This document shows positions 9,450 through 16,937 of a stretch of 64,000 nucleotides of DNA, piece by piece. The number at the start of each line of letters is the position of its first letter. The stretch's first letter is position 1. The notes beneath the pieces were generated by a model, which saw nothing but the letters and a program-made list of their open reading frames with translations, did no database searches and had not been told where the DNA came from. Source of the stretch: an uncultured Subdoligranulum sp. (lineage in GTDB: Bacteria > Bacillota > Clostridia > Christensenellales > CAG-314); the NCBI GenBank assembly GCA_902496185.1, contig CABUZX010000002.1, positions 44,996-108,995 of the forward strand, read 5' to 3'. A program made the translations under genes and the position numbers.

Positions 9450-9888
9450 TTCAACGGGTGGTTAAGATTACTTCCTATATGGGGCGGGTGGTTTTTTATT
9501 GTTTTCGTTTATATGCCCGACCGAACAAAATTGATAACTTTTTTAACTTATAAAAATTTTACTACTTATTTTTTTAACCGCCCGTTGAACGAAGCATATA
9601 TCACTCTCGTCAAACAAATAAACAGTGCATTCAAAAAGGTGTGCTGTTTATTTATTAGTAGAAGGGTATTATTGATTTTTAATATTATTTAAGGACTTTT
9701 TTGCAAAATCAATTTATAGTATAGGCGCAATATCAGAAGCAATAGGTTTGGCTGATTTTAAAGAATTTGGAAAATAGGGGTATTTAAGGAGCTTAAAAGG
9801 GTATGGCTTTAAAAAACCGACAAAATATTACAAATTTGAAGTTAAAACAGCTAAAAAAAATCCTTGTTTTTTCTATAAAATAATTTAA
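9450..9888. other. Gene-free spacer with inverted repeats and a possible decayed ORF
   Basis: A 16-base imperfect inverted repeat (9450-9465 with 9574-9589, one mismatch) encloses ~108 bases; a second hairpin has arms 9616-9629 and 9640-9653 (AAATAAACAGTGCA and near-complement) and could end transcription of the gene before it. From ~9676 to 9888 one frame reads as protein-like sequence broken by a TAG at 9775 (IGAISEAIGLADFKEF, then GYLRSLKGYGFKKPTKYYKF), weakly like the tail of an AraC-type regulator. This may be a remnant; confidence in that is low. Confidence 0.35.
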
Positions 9889-9900
9889 AAAAAACGACGA

Positions 9901-9938
9901 AAAAAACGACGCAAAATTACAACTTTTCGCGTCGTTTT
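9901..9938 (-). terminator. Terminator of the dfx-rubredoxin operon
   Basis: Arms AAAACGACGC (9903-9912) and GCGTCGTTTT (9929-9938), followed on the minus strand by T tracts; it lies 20 bases beyond the rubredoxin stop codon. Confidence 0.75.
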
Positions 9939-9957
9939 GTTGTGTCAAAGGCGGTGA

Positions 9958-10113
9958 TTATTCTTGAGAAAAATCTTCCTTACCTACACCGCACAAAGGG
10001 CATAGCCAACCTTCTGGGAGATCTTCCCACGCAGTGCCCGGGGCAATACCATTGTCAGGATCGCCGACAGTGGGGTCGTAAGTATATCCGCAAATATTGC
10101 AAACGTGTTTCAT
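9958..10113 (-). CDS. rub: Rubredoxin
   Basis: 51-residue one-iron electron carrier. Two Cys pairs, [10 protein letters not shown] at residues 5-14 and [12 protein letters not shown] at ~38-49, bind Fe; [11 protein letters not shown] between them is typical. The start at 10113 has AAGGAGA 6 bases upstream; longer in-frame starts run into the upstream gene. It follows desulfoferrodoxin by 14 bases and is its expected electron donor, so the pair reduces superoxide without making oxygen. Confidence 0.95.
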   Translation of the reverse strand: MKHVCNICGYTYDPTVGDPDNGIAPGTAWEDLPEGWLCPLCGVGKEDFSQE

Positions 10114-10127
10114 ATATTTCTCCTTAT

Positions 10128-10502
10128 TTATTTCTTCCAAAGGCCGTGAAGATTGCAGTATTCGTAAACAGCTTCCACCTCGTCGCCGTCGCAGAGAGAG
10201 AAGCATGCGGTGGGCTTGCTATCTGCAGGGATCAACTTTCTTTGGTTGCCATATTTGGTTTGTATGGAAATCCATTCGATATGGTGTTCTGTTGTCATTG
10301 GATGTTCAACTTCGCCAACAGTGACAAATACTTTGTTGTCTTTTACCGTATATACGGGCACGTGTTTTTCTGTTGAGGCGTCGGTAGTGCCGGGGACAAG
10401 TTCTTCCATTTTTTGTCCGCAACACATAACGGGTACGCCCGTGTCTTTGACCATTGCTACGATATTTCCGCAATGAGCGCATCTTAAAAATCTTTGTTTC
10501 AT
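10128..10502 (-). CDS. dfx: Desulfoferrodoxin (superoxide reductase)
   Basis: Reduces superoxide to hydrogen peroxide. 124 residues, two-domain form: an N-terminal desulforedoxin-like Fe site (CAHCGNIV at residue 8, VMCCGQ at ~25) and the catalytic neelaredoxin domain with the Fe(His4Cys) ligands in [19 protein letters not shown] and YCNLHGLW. First gene of a leftward operon with rubredoxin, driven by a TTGAAA-N17-TATAAT promoter. Marks an anaerobe that meets occasional oxygen. Confidence 0.95.
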   Translation of the reverse strand: MKQRFLRCAHCGNIVAMVKDTGVPVMCCGQKMEELVPGTTDASTEKHVPVYTVKDNKVFVTVGEVEHPMTTEHHIEWISIQTKYGNQRKLIPADSKPTACFSLCDGDEVEAVYEYCNLHGLWKK

Positions 10503-10535
10503 TTATTTTGTCTCCTTTTTTGTGATGTTTTTATA

Positions 10536-10564
10536 ATTATAATATTATTTGACAAATTTTTCAA
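10536..10564 (-). promoter_or_regulatory. Promoter of dfx-rub
   Basis: On the minus strand TTGAAA (10559-10564), 17-base spacer, TATAAT (10536-10541). The ribosome site AAGGAGA lies ~25 bases further on. Confidence 0.75.
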
Positions 10565-10667
10565 TACTTTTTTTAAAAAATAAAAAAGAAATTTTATTTG
10601 CAAAAATTTTTGTTAAAAAAAGAGCATAACAGCTAAAAGCTACACCCTTTATTTTTTGTATATTTGA

Positions 10668-11213
10668 TTAAAGCATTTCAAGAATAGAATCCACGTCAGA
10701 AATCGTGGCGTCATAAGTTTCTTTTAAATATTTTATACCATAATTATAATCTTCTTCAGTAAAAGAATCAGTAGCATCTTTTGCCACTATTACGTCATAA
10801 CCGTATTGATAAGCATCAGCCGAAGTATGGCGTACGCACATGTGCGTGTGGAGTCCCGTCATAATGACGGTATTTACGCCGAGTTCGTCCAACAAAAGTT
10901 TTAAATCTGTTTGAAAGAAACCACTATAACGGCGTTTTGGTACTACGTAATCTTTTTCGCAAAGTTCAAGTTCCGGAATAACCTTTGCGCCTTCCGTGCC
11001 GACAATAGCGTGGTCTCCCCAAAACTTTAGCTCGTGGTCAACGTCTTTTAGGTGTGCGTCATTACAAAAAATAACAGGAACGCCCTTTTGTCTGCAACCC
11101 GCTAAAAGTTGTTTTGTTTTTGGGACGATTGCCAAACCGCGTTCGCATTTGAGCGCGCCCGTTACAAAGTCGTTTAACATATCAACGACCAATACTGCAT
11201 ACTTTTTTTTCAT
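10668..11213 (-). CDS. Isochorismatase-like cysteine hydrolase (nicotinamidase-like)
   Basis: 181 residues after choosing the ATG at 11213, which has AAAGGAG 8 bases upstream (the frame is open to 11252). The family triad is in place: D11 in LVVDMLNDF, K93 in VPKRRYSGFF and C126 in GLHTHMCVRHT, with a cis-peptide-like segment before the Cys. The family includes nicotinamidase, isochorismatase and related amidases; metal-ligand residues of true PncA are not obvious, so substrate is open. Its divergent neighbour is NiaR, the niacin-responsive repressor, which makes a role in nicotinamide salvage attractive (inference from context). Confidence 0.85.
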   Translation of the reverse strand: MKKKYAVLVVDMLNDFVTGALKCERGLAIVPKTKQLLAGCRQKGVPVIFCNDAHLKDVDHELKFWGDHAIVGTEGAKVIPELELCEKDYVVPKRRYSGFFQTDLKLLLDELGVNTVIMTGLHTHMCVRHTSADAYQYGYDVIVAKDATDSFTEEDYNYGIKYLKETYDATISDVDSILEML

Positions 11214-11241
11214 TGTTGTATCTCCTTTGTGTATATTTACG

Positions 11242-11321
11242 TGTATATACATATAATACTGCTTGTTTTTTATTTTGTCAACGATAATGGCGTTGCTTTT
11301 TGTTTTTAAGTGTGCTAAAAT
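11242..11321. promoter_or_regulatory. Divergent promoters of the hydrolase and niaR
   Basis: Leftward: TTGACA (complement of 11276-11281), 17 bases, TATTAT (complement of 11253-11258). Rightward: TTGCTT (11293-11298), 17 bases, TAAAAT (11316-11321). A perfect 10-base palindrome TGTATATACA (11242-11251) sits at the expected leftward start point and is a candidate operator. Confidence 0.65.
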
Positions 11322-11353
11322 ATCATTAATTATTTTTGAGGAAGAAGCAAGTG

Positions 11354-11872
11354 ATGAACGGAGAGCAAAGAAGAAACATGATTATTTGTCGTCTAAAAGA
11401 GGCAACTACGCCGATTAGCGCAACTCGTTTAGCGGAAGAGTTTTCGGTAACCAGGCAAATTATTGTAGCGGATATAGCGCTTTTGCGGGCAATGGGGCAT
11501 GGGATTCGTTCAGAACATCGTGGATACGTATTTGACAAAGTTGAAAACATTGGTATATTAAAACGCATTGTGGTAAAGCACGGCAAGGATTCTGTCAAAG
11601 ATGAGTTTTATGCCGTCGTAGATAACGGAGGCAAGGTGCTTGACGTAATAGTGGAGCATTTGATGTATGGGATGATTTCCGTCAAATTAGATATTTCTAC
11701 ACGCTATGATGCCGATATTTTTGTGTCCAAAATAAAAGAAACGGGAGCAAGTCCGTTGTCGGCTTTGACGGAAGGGTTGCACATTCATACGGTGGCGGTT
11801 CCTGATGAAAATTGCTATGAAAGAATTGTAAATAAATTGACTGAATTAAAAATTTATATTGAATCGAATTAA
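11354..11872 (+). CDS. niaR: Niacin-responsive transcriptional repressor NiaR (3H domain)
   Basis: 172 residues from the ATG at 11354, which has GAGGAAG 9 bases upstream. N-terminal winged helix (residues ~8-62; PISATRLAEEFSVTRQIIVADI is its HTH) and a C-terminal 3H domain with the three conserved His positions in VVKHGKD, VEHLMYG and GLHIHTV, which bind metal and nicotinate in the family. NiaR represses NAD-synthesis and niacin-uptake genes when nicotinate is plentiful. The likely targets here are itself and the divergent amidase-like gene; no niacin transporter is seen within the window. Confidence 0.9.
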   Translation: MNGEQRRNMIICRLKEATTPISATRLAEEFSVTRQIIVADIALLRAMGHGIRSEHRGYVFDKVENIGILKRIVVKHGKDSVKDEFYAVVDNGGKVLDVIVEHLMYGMISVKLDISTRYDADIFVSKIKETGASPLSALTEGLHIHTVAVPDENCYERIVNKLTELKIYIESN

Positions 11873-12071
11873 TAAAAACAAAAAAGCACGGATAAGCCGT
11901 GCTTTATGGCGCGCCTTAAGGAGCTCGCGGTTTTGCCTATCGGCTCAACCCACGCCGCCTCGGGGAGGACGATGCACTGCATCATCCTCTGTATCCCTCG
12001 GATTCTCGCTCCTAATTAAAAACAAAAAAGCACGGATAAACCGTGCTTTATGGCGCGCCTTAAGGAGCTCG
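11873..12071. repeat. 55-bp direct repeat containing the tRNA-Arg 3' end and its terminator
   Basis: Copies at 11873-11927 and 12017-12071 differ at one base. Each holds a minus-strand terminator hairpin (GCACGG/CCGTGC with six U) plus the last 21 bases of tRNA-Arg including CCA. Between them are 89 bases noticeably richer in G+C than the surroundings, with a 25-base near-palindrome at 11965-11989. The layout resembles an attachment-site duplication at a tRNA 3' end, with almost nothing left between the copies. Confidence 0.8.
12024..12046 (-). terminator. Terminator of tRNA-Arg
   Basis: Minus-strand hairpin GCACGG (12030-12035) / CCGTGC (12041-12046) followed by a run of six T, four bases after the tRNA CCA end. 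A second copy is at 11881-11902. Confidence 0.8.
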
Positions 12072-12127
12072 AATCCCTAACCTTTGGTTCCGTAGACCAA
12101 CGCTCTATCCAATTGAGCTAAAGGCGC
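12051..12127 (-). tRNA. tRNA-Arg (anticodon ACG)
   Basis: 77 bases with CCA encoded. Acceptor GCGCCTT/AAGGCGC, D stem GCTC/GAGC, anticodon stem TTGGT/ACCAA with loop CTACGGA (anticodon ACG, deaminated to ICG to read CGN), T arm with TTCGAGC loop. Promoter TTGACA-N17-TATACT upstream on the same strand. Confidence 0.95.
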
Positions 12128-12148
12128 ATATTGCTTTTTTGCTAAAAC

Positions 12149-12177
12149 AGTATAGGTCAAAAACTTGGATTTGTCAA
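12149..12177 (-). promoter_or_regulatory. Promoter of tRNA-Arg
   Basis: Minus strand TTGACA (12172-12177), 17 bases, TATACT (12149-12154), about 22 bases before the mature tRNA 5' end. Confidence 0.75.
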
Positions 12178-12234
12178 ACGAATTTAAAAACTTTTAAAAA
12201 AATGTTTTTATTTTTTACAAAAGTAATTACAGGG

Positions 12235-12267
12235 TTTTAAGGCGCAACTTTTGGTTGCGCCTTAAAA
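12235..12267 (-). terminator. Terminator of prs
   Basis: Near-perfect 14-base arms (12235-12248 and 12254-12267) with a 5-base loop, 9 bases after the prs stop; the T-rich outer ends suit either strand. Confidence 0.85.
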
Positions 12268-12275
12268 TACATTGA

Positions 12276-13232
12276 TTAGTCGTAAAGTTGTGAAACGCTC
12301 GTAAAGGAATAGATACGTTCGATTGCCTCTGCAAACAAATCCGCAACGGTAACTTGTTGGATTTTTTCGATTTGTCTTTCTTCCGGCTGGTGAATCGTGT
12401 CAAGAATAATAACTTTTTTAAGTACGCTGTCTTCAAGACGTTTGATAGCAGGACCGCTGAGTACGCCGTGAGAGCAACAAGCGTAAATTTCCTTTGCGCC
12501 GTTGTCTGCAAGGGCTTTTGCGCCTTGTGTGATTGTGCCGGCAGTGTCAATCATATCGTCCAACATCAAACAAACCTTGCCTTTTACGTCGCCGATAATA
12601 TTCATAACTTCCATAACGTTAGCTTTTGGACGGCGTTTGTCGATAATTGCCATAGGCGCGTCGAATTTTGCGGCCATTGCACGACTGCGCGCTACGCTAC
12701 CCACGTCGGGGCTGACGATAACGAGGTCGTCGTTTTTAAATCCGTTGCGCAAAAAGTATTTTGCTAAAACGGGCATACCTAAAAGATTATCGACGGGGAT
12801 ATCGAAAAATCCCTGAATTTGCGTACTGTGCAAATCCATTGTCAAAATTCTGTCGGCGCCTGCAGTTTGCAAAAGGTTTGCCACCAACTTTGCCGTGATT
12901 GGGTCTCTTGCTCTTGCTTTGCGGTCTTGACGAGCGTAGCCGAAGTAGGGCATAACAACGGAGCAACTTGCGCAACTTGCGCGTTTAAATGCGTCAATCA
13001 TAACGAGCAATTCCATCAAATTGTCGTTGACGGGTTCGCTGGTGGACTGAATAACGAATACGTTGCATCCTCTGACTGTTTCGCCGATAGAAACGCTTAC
13101 TTCTCCGTCGGAGAAACGCGATACTTCACACTTGCCGAGAGGCAGTTCAAGTTTGTCTGCAATAGCTTTTGCCAATTGGGGACAGGAGTTGCCGGCAAAA
13201 ATTTTTACTTCGCCGTGGTTCATGTTTATCAT
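12276..13232 (-). CDS. prs: Ribose-phosphate pyrophosphokinase
   Basis: Makes PRPP from ribose 5-phosphate and ATP for nucleotide, His/Trp and NAD synthesis. 318 residues, normal class I length. Motifs: [12 protein letters not shown] near residue 40, the catalytic flexible loop [20 protein letters not shown] near 96-115, [19 protein letters not shown] near 132-150 and the PRPP loop [13 protein letters not shown] near 220. Start at 13232 follows AGAGGT by 8 bases. Single-gene leftward unit with its own consensus promoter and terminator. Confidence 0.97.
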   Translation of the reverse strand: MINMNHGEVKIFAGNSCPQLAKAIADKLELPLGKCEVSRFSDGEVSVSIGETVRGCNVFVIQSTSEPVNDNLMELLVMIDAFKRASCASCSVVMPYFGYARQDRKARARDPITAKLVANLLQTAGADRILTMDLHSTQIQGFFDIPVDNLLGMPVLAKYFLRNGFKNDDLVIVSPDVGSVARSRAMAAKFDAPMAIIDKRRPKANVMEVMNIIGDVKGKVCLMLDDMIDTAGTITQGAKALADNGAKEIYACCSHGVLSGPAIKRLEDSVLKKVIILDTIHQPEERQIEKIQQVTVADLFAEAIERIYSFTSVSQLYD

Positions 13233-13262
13233 AACAAATACCTCTTTTTGTAAGATAATTGT

Positions 13263-13291
13263 ATAATAATCTCAAACCTAATTTATGTCAA
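13263..13291 (-). promoter_or_regulatory. Promoter of prs
   Basis: Minus strand TTGACA (13286-13291), 17 bases, TATTAT (13263-13268), ~30 bases before the prs ATG. Confidence 0.8.
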
Positions 13292-13353
13292 GCAAAAAGC
13301 GGGACAAGCAAAATTTTTGTCAAAAAAACCTTTTTTTTGGTGGCTTTTTTGTT

Positions 13354-13518
13354 TCAATTTGTGATGCCGAGTCTACGGGGACATCCCTCGAAACCCTCGC
13401 AAGGCGCAACGCTACAAACTACGCCGTCGTTTCCGTCGGCAATGGATACACAGTCGGAAAAAAGACAGTTGGCGCAACCGCAGGGCAGTTTTTTTTGATT
13501 ATTGTTTGTTAATTCCAT
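13354..13518 (-). CDS. 54-residue Cys-rich protein
   Basis: A short frame on the minus strand with ATG at 13518, TGA at 13354-13356, and AAGGAGA 6 bases before the ATG. The product has seven Cys at residues 13, 15, 18, 23, 35, 40 and 46 (CxCxxCx4C, then CEGFEGCP near the end) and ends LGITN. The Cys spacing suggests a metal site, perhaps Fe-S or zinc (inference). Family not recognised. It lies upstream of prs in the same direction, so prs could be reached by read-through, but prs has its own promoter. Small, well-spaced start and the Cys pattern make it a likely real gene. Confidence 0.75.
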   Translation of the reverse strand: MELTNNNQKKLPCGCANCLFSDCVSIADGNDGVVCSVAPCEGFEGCPRRLGITN

Positions 13519-13608
13519 AAAAATCTCCTTGTTTTTTTATTTTGTGGGCTAATTCAATACGTAAAATTTTTTTTCAATACTTGCTCTTTGTTAAGTATTA
13601 TTCCGTAC

Positions 13609-13637
13609 TTGACAAAAAATATACTTTGTAATAAACT
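13609..13637 (+). promoter_or_regulatory. Promoter of rplI
   Basis: TTGACA (13609-13614), 17 bases, TAAACT (13632-13637). Confidence 0.7.
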
Positions 13638-13679
13638 AAAAAAAAGCGTTTTTAAAACGCAAAAAGGAGCAAATGCAAA

Positions 13680-14117
13680 ATGAAAGTTATTTTACTCGCC
13701 GACGTCAAAGGACAAGGCAAAAAGAACGATATAATAAACGTCAACGACGGCTATGCTAAAAACTTTTTAATCAAAAAAGGTCTTGCCGTCAGCGCTACCG
13801 TTGACGCTGTCAACAAGGCGGAAACGGCAAAAGCCAACGAGGCAAAACTTCGCGAACAACAACGTCAAAAAGCGCTTGCAGACGCAAAGGCTCTTTCTTC
13901 TGCGGTGGTCACGATTGTAGCAAACCACGGCGAACAGGGGCGTATATTCGGGAGTATAACTTCTAAGGAAATAGCCGAGCAACTTGCAAGTCAAGGATAC
14001 GACGTAGATAAAAAGAATATCGTTTTGAAGGAACCTATCAAGGTCGTTGGCAAATATTCCTTGACGGTAAAACTGTTTCCGGAAATTTCGGCGGAAATCA
14101 CTGTCAACGTAACATAA
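13680..14117 (+). CDS. rplI: 50S ribosomal protein L9
   Basis: Binds 23S rRNA near the L1 stalk base and helps maintain reading frame. 145 residues, family length. N-terminal domain [29 protein letters not shown] shows the L9 signature; a long Ala/Lys/Gln-rich connecting helix (residues ~55-85) leads to the C-terminal domain. An AAAAAGGAGC site precedes the ATG. In many bacteria rplI follows rpsF-ssb-rpsR; here it stands alone with its own promoter. Confidence 0.97.
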   Translation: MKVILLADVKGQGKKNDIINVNDGYAKNFLIKKGLAVSATVDAVNKAETAKANEAKLREQQRQKALADAKALSSAVVTIVANHGEQGRIFGSITSKEIAEQLASQGYDVDKKNIVLKEPIKVVGKYSLTVKLFPEISAEITVNVT

Positions 14118-14193
14118 ATTTTGTTAAAAAATAAAGAATAATTATTAGCAAATTAAATCGTACTGCGATACGGTGTTTTGACGGGAGGCAAAG

Positions 14194-15354
14194 ATGTACG
14201 GAATAAGAGATTATTTGGATTGGAGAGGGGATTTGAGTTTTTCGCAAAGTCCCTTGTGTCTCGTTGATCTCGTATGTTTTTCGCAACTCGCGGTGCTCAA
14301 GTTGGAAGATTGCGTCAAAAAAAACGTTACTCTGGACAAGGCTTTCGAAGTTTACGCCAAAACAGGCAAAGCCACGGAGCCATTGGGGATTATTTTGCCG
14401 TTTGAAATGAATCTGTTGTTTAAGGATATGGCAAATAGCAAAAGATTTGCCTCGGTAAAAATCAAGGATTACGTATACGAAGCTGACAAACAAAAGCAAA
14501 CGCAGTTTTCCGCTATTACTTTTGATACGACAAAGGAAAGAGTAGTTTGTTTCTCCGGAACAGACGATACTATCGTTGGCTGGAAGGAAAACGTCAATCT
14601 TGCAAGCAACAAACCGACCTATGCGCAACTTCAGTCTATAGATTATTTGCAAAAAATGGCAAACTGTTCAAAGCCGGTTTACGTCATAGGGCACAGCAAG
14701 GGCGGAAACCTTGCTATGTATTCGTTTTTGCATTGTGACGACAAAACGGAACAACGTATAGTCAAATGTTATTGTTTTGACGGTCCCGGTTTGTACGAAA
14801 AAATATTTGACACGGCGAAAGCTCAAAAAAGATTACACAAAATGTGTTCCGTCTTGCCTCAATATAGCATAATAGGTAGAATGTTTTGCCACAAGGAAGA
14901 AATTTTTGTGGTCAACAGTAATAAAGAAGGTTTGTTTCAGCACGATTGCTTTAGTTGGGAGGTCAAAAGAAACTCTCTTGCAGAACATATCGACGGTTTT
15001 TTAAAGGAGTCGGACGCTATCGACGGACGTATAAAAGATATACTTGCAAAAACCGACGAAAAACAACTTGAATCAATGTTTAAGAGTTTGTTTGATTTTT
15101 TGTACGGAGAACACAGTTTTACTCTTACGGATATTGCCAACGAAAGAAAATATCTTTTATCTTGGTACGTTGGTATGAACAAAGAGGATAAAAAGGTGTT
15201 TAATTCTATAGTGGGGCAACTTGCAAAAGAGCCTGCAATACGCAAGGTTATCGTTCAAACGCTTAAACAAATGCGCGCGGGCAAACAACAAGCTGAAAAG
15301 TTGCAATCTGAATTAAAAAACGAAATGCAAATGAATTTTTTTGCGTTTGAATAA
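14194..15354 (+). CDS. Mbeg1-like (DUF2974) alpha/beta-hydrolase
   Basis: 386 residues. The nucleophile elbow GHSKGGNLAMY is near residues 168-178, preceded by FSGTDDTIVGWKENVNLA, which is characteristic of the Mbeg1-like/DUF2974 proteins of Bacillota; VKCYCFDGPGL follows. No signal peptide. Substrate is unknown for the family; lipase-like activity is assumed from the fold. A GGGAGG ribosome site lies 5 bases before the ATG. Single gene, ~75 bases after rplI. Confidence 0.85.
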   Translation: MYGIRDYLDWRGDLSFSQSPLCLVDLVCFSQLAVLKLEDCVKKNVTLDKAFEVYAKTGKATEPLGIILPFEMNLLFKDMANSKRFASVKIKDYVYEADKQKQTQFSAITFDTTKERVVCFSGTDDTIVGWKENVNLASNKPTYAQLQSIDYLQKMANCSKPVYVIGHSKGGNLAMYSFLHCDDKTEQRIVKCYCFDGPGLYEKIFDTAKAQKRLHKMCSVLPQYSIIGRMFCHKEEIFVVNSNKEGLFQHDCFSWEVKRNSLAEHIDGFLKESDAIDGRIKDILAKTDEKQLESMFKSLFDFLYGEHSFTLTDIANERKYLLSWYVGMNKEDKKVFNSIVGQLAKEPAIRKVIVQTLKQMRAGKQQAEKLQSELKNEMQMNFFAFE

Positions 15355-15379
15355 TTTTTAATAAAAATACAAAAAACGC

Positions 15380-15407
15380 TTGCATTTTTTTTGTGACGTA
15401 TTATAAT
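15380..15407 (+). promoter_or_regulatory. Promoter of the leader RNA and ABC operon
   Basis: TTGCAT (15380-15385), 16 bases, TATAAT (15402-15407); predicted start near 15414, which leaves a leader of about 160 bases. Confidence 0.7.
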
Positions 15408-15413
15408 AATATT

Positions 15414-15572
15414 GAATTTAATATACAAGTTTTGGAAACGTACCGTTTCTGAGCGGAAAGTTACGGCTGACTGCAAAGGGTGGGTAAACGAAAAACTTTC
15501 GGCGTCTTAGTTGATCGACAAACGCTGACATTTTGGGTTACTCCTTTGCTATATGCCAAAGGAGTTTTTTTT
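15414..15572 (+). ncRNA. Structured leader with terminator/antiterminator switch (riboswitch candidate)
   Basis: The leader ends in a perfect terminator, ACTCCTTTG (15540-15548) with CAAAGGAGT (15557-15565) and eight T, and the right arm is also the ribosome site of the next gene. An exclusive alternative exists: GCAAAGG (15473-15479) plus GTAA (15484-15487) can pair with CCTTTGC (15543-15549) plus TTAC (15538-15541), breaking the terminator. Upstream small stems are GTTT/AAAC (~15429-15439), CCGT/ACGG (15443-15446 with 15462-15465) and GCGT/ACGC (~15502-15526). I do not recognise the class: it does not show TPP, FMN, cobalamin, SAM, THF, ZTP, glycine, lysine or T-box core sequences. Confidence 0.7.
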
Positions 15573-15851
15573 ATGTCTATAAACAAAGTTAATTCAACCG
15601 ATACTCAAAACAACCGTCTTGCGGTTATTGCCGTAATAGTGGAAGAGACAACCGCCGTGGCGGAAATAAACGCGCTTTTGAGCGAATACGGCAAGTTTAT
15701 CGTGGGGCGTATGGGGTTGCCCAACGTGAAAGAAAACGTTAACGTAATCAGTATAGTTTTGTCCGCGCCATTGGAGACTATAAACGCGCTCACTGGCAAG
15801 TTGGGTAGTATAAGGGGTGTCAACGCCAAAACGCTTTTTTCAAAAGTTTAA
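15573..15851 (+). CDS. TM1266-like iron-only hydrogenase system regulator
   Basis: 92 residues with a ferredoxin-like (ACT/NikR-C-like) fold: RLAVIAVIVEETTAVAEINALLSEY, then GKFIVGRMGLP and VNVISIVLSAPLETINALTGKLGSIRGVNAKT. These blocks match the TM1266-type protein usually encoded beside hydG/hydE, the FeFe-hydrogenase maturases. No such genes are here; instead an ABC importer follows. Start at 15573 is fixed by AAAGGAG in the terminator arm. Its presence at the head of a switch-controlled transport operon suggests a small-ligand sensor rather than a DNA binder, since no HTH is visible (inference). Confidence 0.8.
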   Translation: MSINKVNSTDTQNNRLAVIAVIVEETTAVAEINALLSEYGKFIVGRMGLPNVKENVNVISIVLSAPLETINALTGKLGSIRGVNAKTLFSKV

Positions 15852-15854
15852 AAC

Positions 15855-15885
15855 ACGACCGTTTTTTATTTTAAAATCGGTTTTA
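15855..15885 (+). terminator. Weak hairpin between regulator and ABC genes
   Basis: ACCG-TTTT ... AAAA-CGGT with a bulge and a T-rich 3' side, just after the TM1266-like gene. Could attenuate read-through into the importer genes. Confidence 0.35.
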
Positions 15886-15921
15886 TATAAAAAATAAAAA
15901 CAAATTAAAAGGAGAAAAACT

Positions 15922-16887
15922 ATGAACAAAAAATTATTGAGCATTATTGCCGTATGTATTCTTTTGGTATGTTGTACGTCGGTATTTGTGGGTTGTCAAA
16001 CCCCGCAGGAAGAATACACAGTTGACTTTTATATGCCGGACGGCACGCCTGCGCTTGCCGCTGCAAGCGTATTAAATCAGTATTCTTTCGGAAAGTCTAC
16101 GACAAACTTTAATATTGTCAAAGCCGACCAGATTTCCGGCGCATTTAGCGCGGGCGCGGATTTGGCGATTATGCCGACTATCGTTGCGGCAAAACTCTAT
16201 ACTAACGGCGCGCAAGTTAAACTCGTTTCCACCAACGTTTTTGGAAACTTATTTATCGTTGGCGTAAACACCACGGTGGACTCTCCCGCCGATATGGTAG
16301 GAAAGGTTCTTTACGTAACCGTTGGTACGACGCTTAATCTTACTAAGTACATTTTAGAACAAAACGACGTTTCTTGGGCGGAAGGTTCCGAACCGCAAGA
16401 GGGCAAAGTAGTATTTTGCTCCAAAGCAGACGGCTCCGAAATTTTACCCTTGTTAAAGCAAGCAGGTCAAAACGAAGCGCTTGCCGTGTTGGGCGAACCG
16501 CAAGTAACAAAAGCAAAGTCAATGATTAACGGACTTAAAACCGTTATCGACCTTCAAGCGGAATGGAAAACTATTACCGGTTTTGAGGGGTATCCTCAGG
16601 CGAGTCTCGTTGCAACGGCTGAGTTTTGCCAAAATCACGCTGACTATATTAAAAACCTTTTGACGGAAATGGAAAAGAACGCAACGTTCTTGGCTGATAA
16701 TCTTTCCGAACTACCCGCGTTATTTACGCGTTATGAAAGCAGTCTCGGCGGTATGACTTTTGACGAAACTACTATTGCAAATTGCAATCTAAGAGTAGAA
16801 AGAGCCAAAAACGTCAAAAATAGCGTAAAAGACTATTTGCAACGTCTCGCAACCGCAGTTGACGATAACTTCTTTTTTGAAGTTTAA
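15922..16887 (+). CDS. ABC importer substrate-binding lipoprotein (NitT/TauT-like)
   Basis: 321 residues. Signal peptide with lipobox VFVGC, lipidated Cys at residue 25. The body begins VDFYMPDGTPALAAASVL and shows the two-lobed NMT1/ThiY-like pattern of importers for sulfonates, pyrimidines or similar small organics; GADLAIMPTIVAAKLY and LYVTVGTTLNLTKYIL are typical ligand-proximal loops. Ligand not known. AAAAGGAG lies 6 bases before the ATG. It is the first of three transport genes behind the TM1266-like regulator and the switch-like leader, so the ligand may be what the leader senses (inference). Confidence 0.88.
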   Translation: MNKKLLSIIAVCILLVCCTSVFVGCQTPQEEYTVDFYMPDGTPALAAASVLNQYSFGKSTTNFNIVKADQISGAFSAGADLAIMPTIVAAKLYTNGAQVKLVSTNVFGNLFIVGVNTTVDSPADMVGKVLYVTVGTTLNLTKYILEQNDVSWAEGSEPQEGKVVFCSKADGSEILPLLKQAGQNEALAVLGEPQVTKAKSMINGLKTVIDLQAEWKTITGFEGYPQASLVATAEFCQNHADYIKNLLTEMEKNATFLADNLSELPALFTRYESSLGGMTFDETTIANCNLRVERAKNVKNSVKDYLQRLATAVDDNFFFEV

Positions 16888-16937
16888 TTAGGTATGACGT
16901 TTGACGAAAATATAATTAAAGGCAATTGCAAAAAAAT

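Noticed and set aside
9942..10502. Plus-strand frames opposite dfx and rubredoxin
   Set aside because: The minus strand carries two unmistakable iron proteins with ribosome sites and promoter; the plus frames have neither.
11859..12080. Open frame of 73 codons overlapping tRNA-Arg
   Set aside because: It runs through the duplicated terminator and tRNA 3' end, so its repeated peptide only mirrors the DNA repeat.
15414..15572. T-box leader, because of an AAAGGGTGGGTA stretch resembling the T-box sequence
   Set aside because: The leader is too short, lacks stem I motifs and a specifier loop, and the downstream genes are not amino-acid or tRNA-synthetase related; the resemblance ends after the first bases of the T-box.
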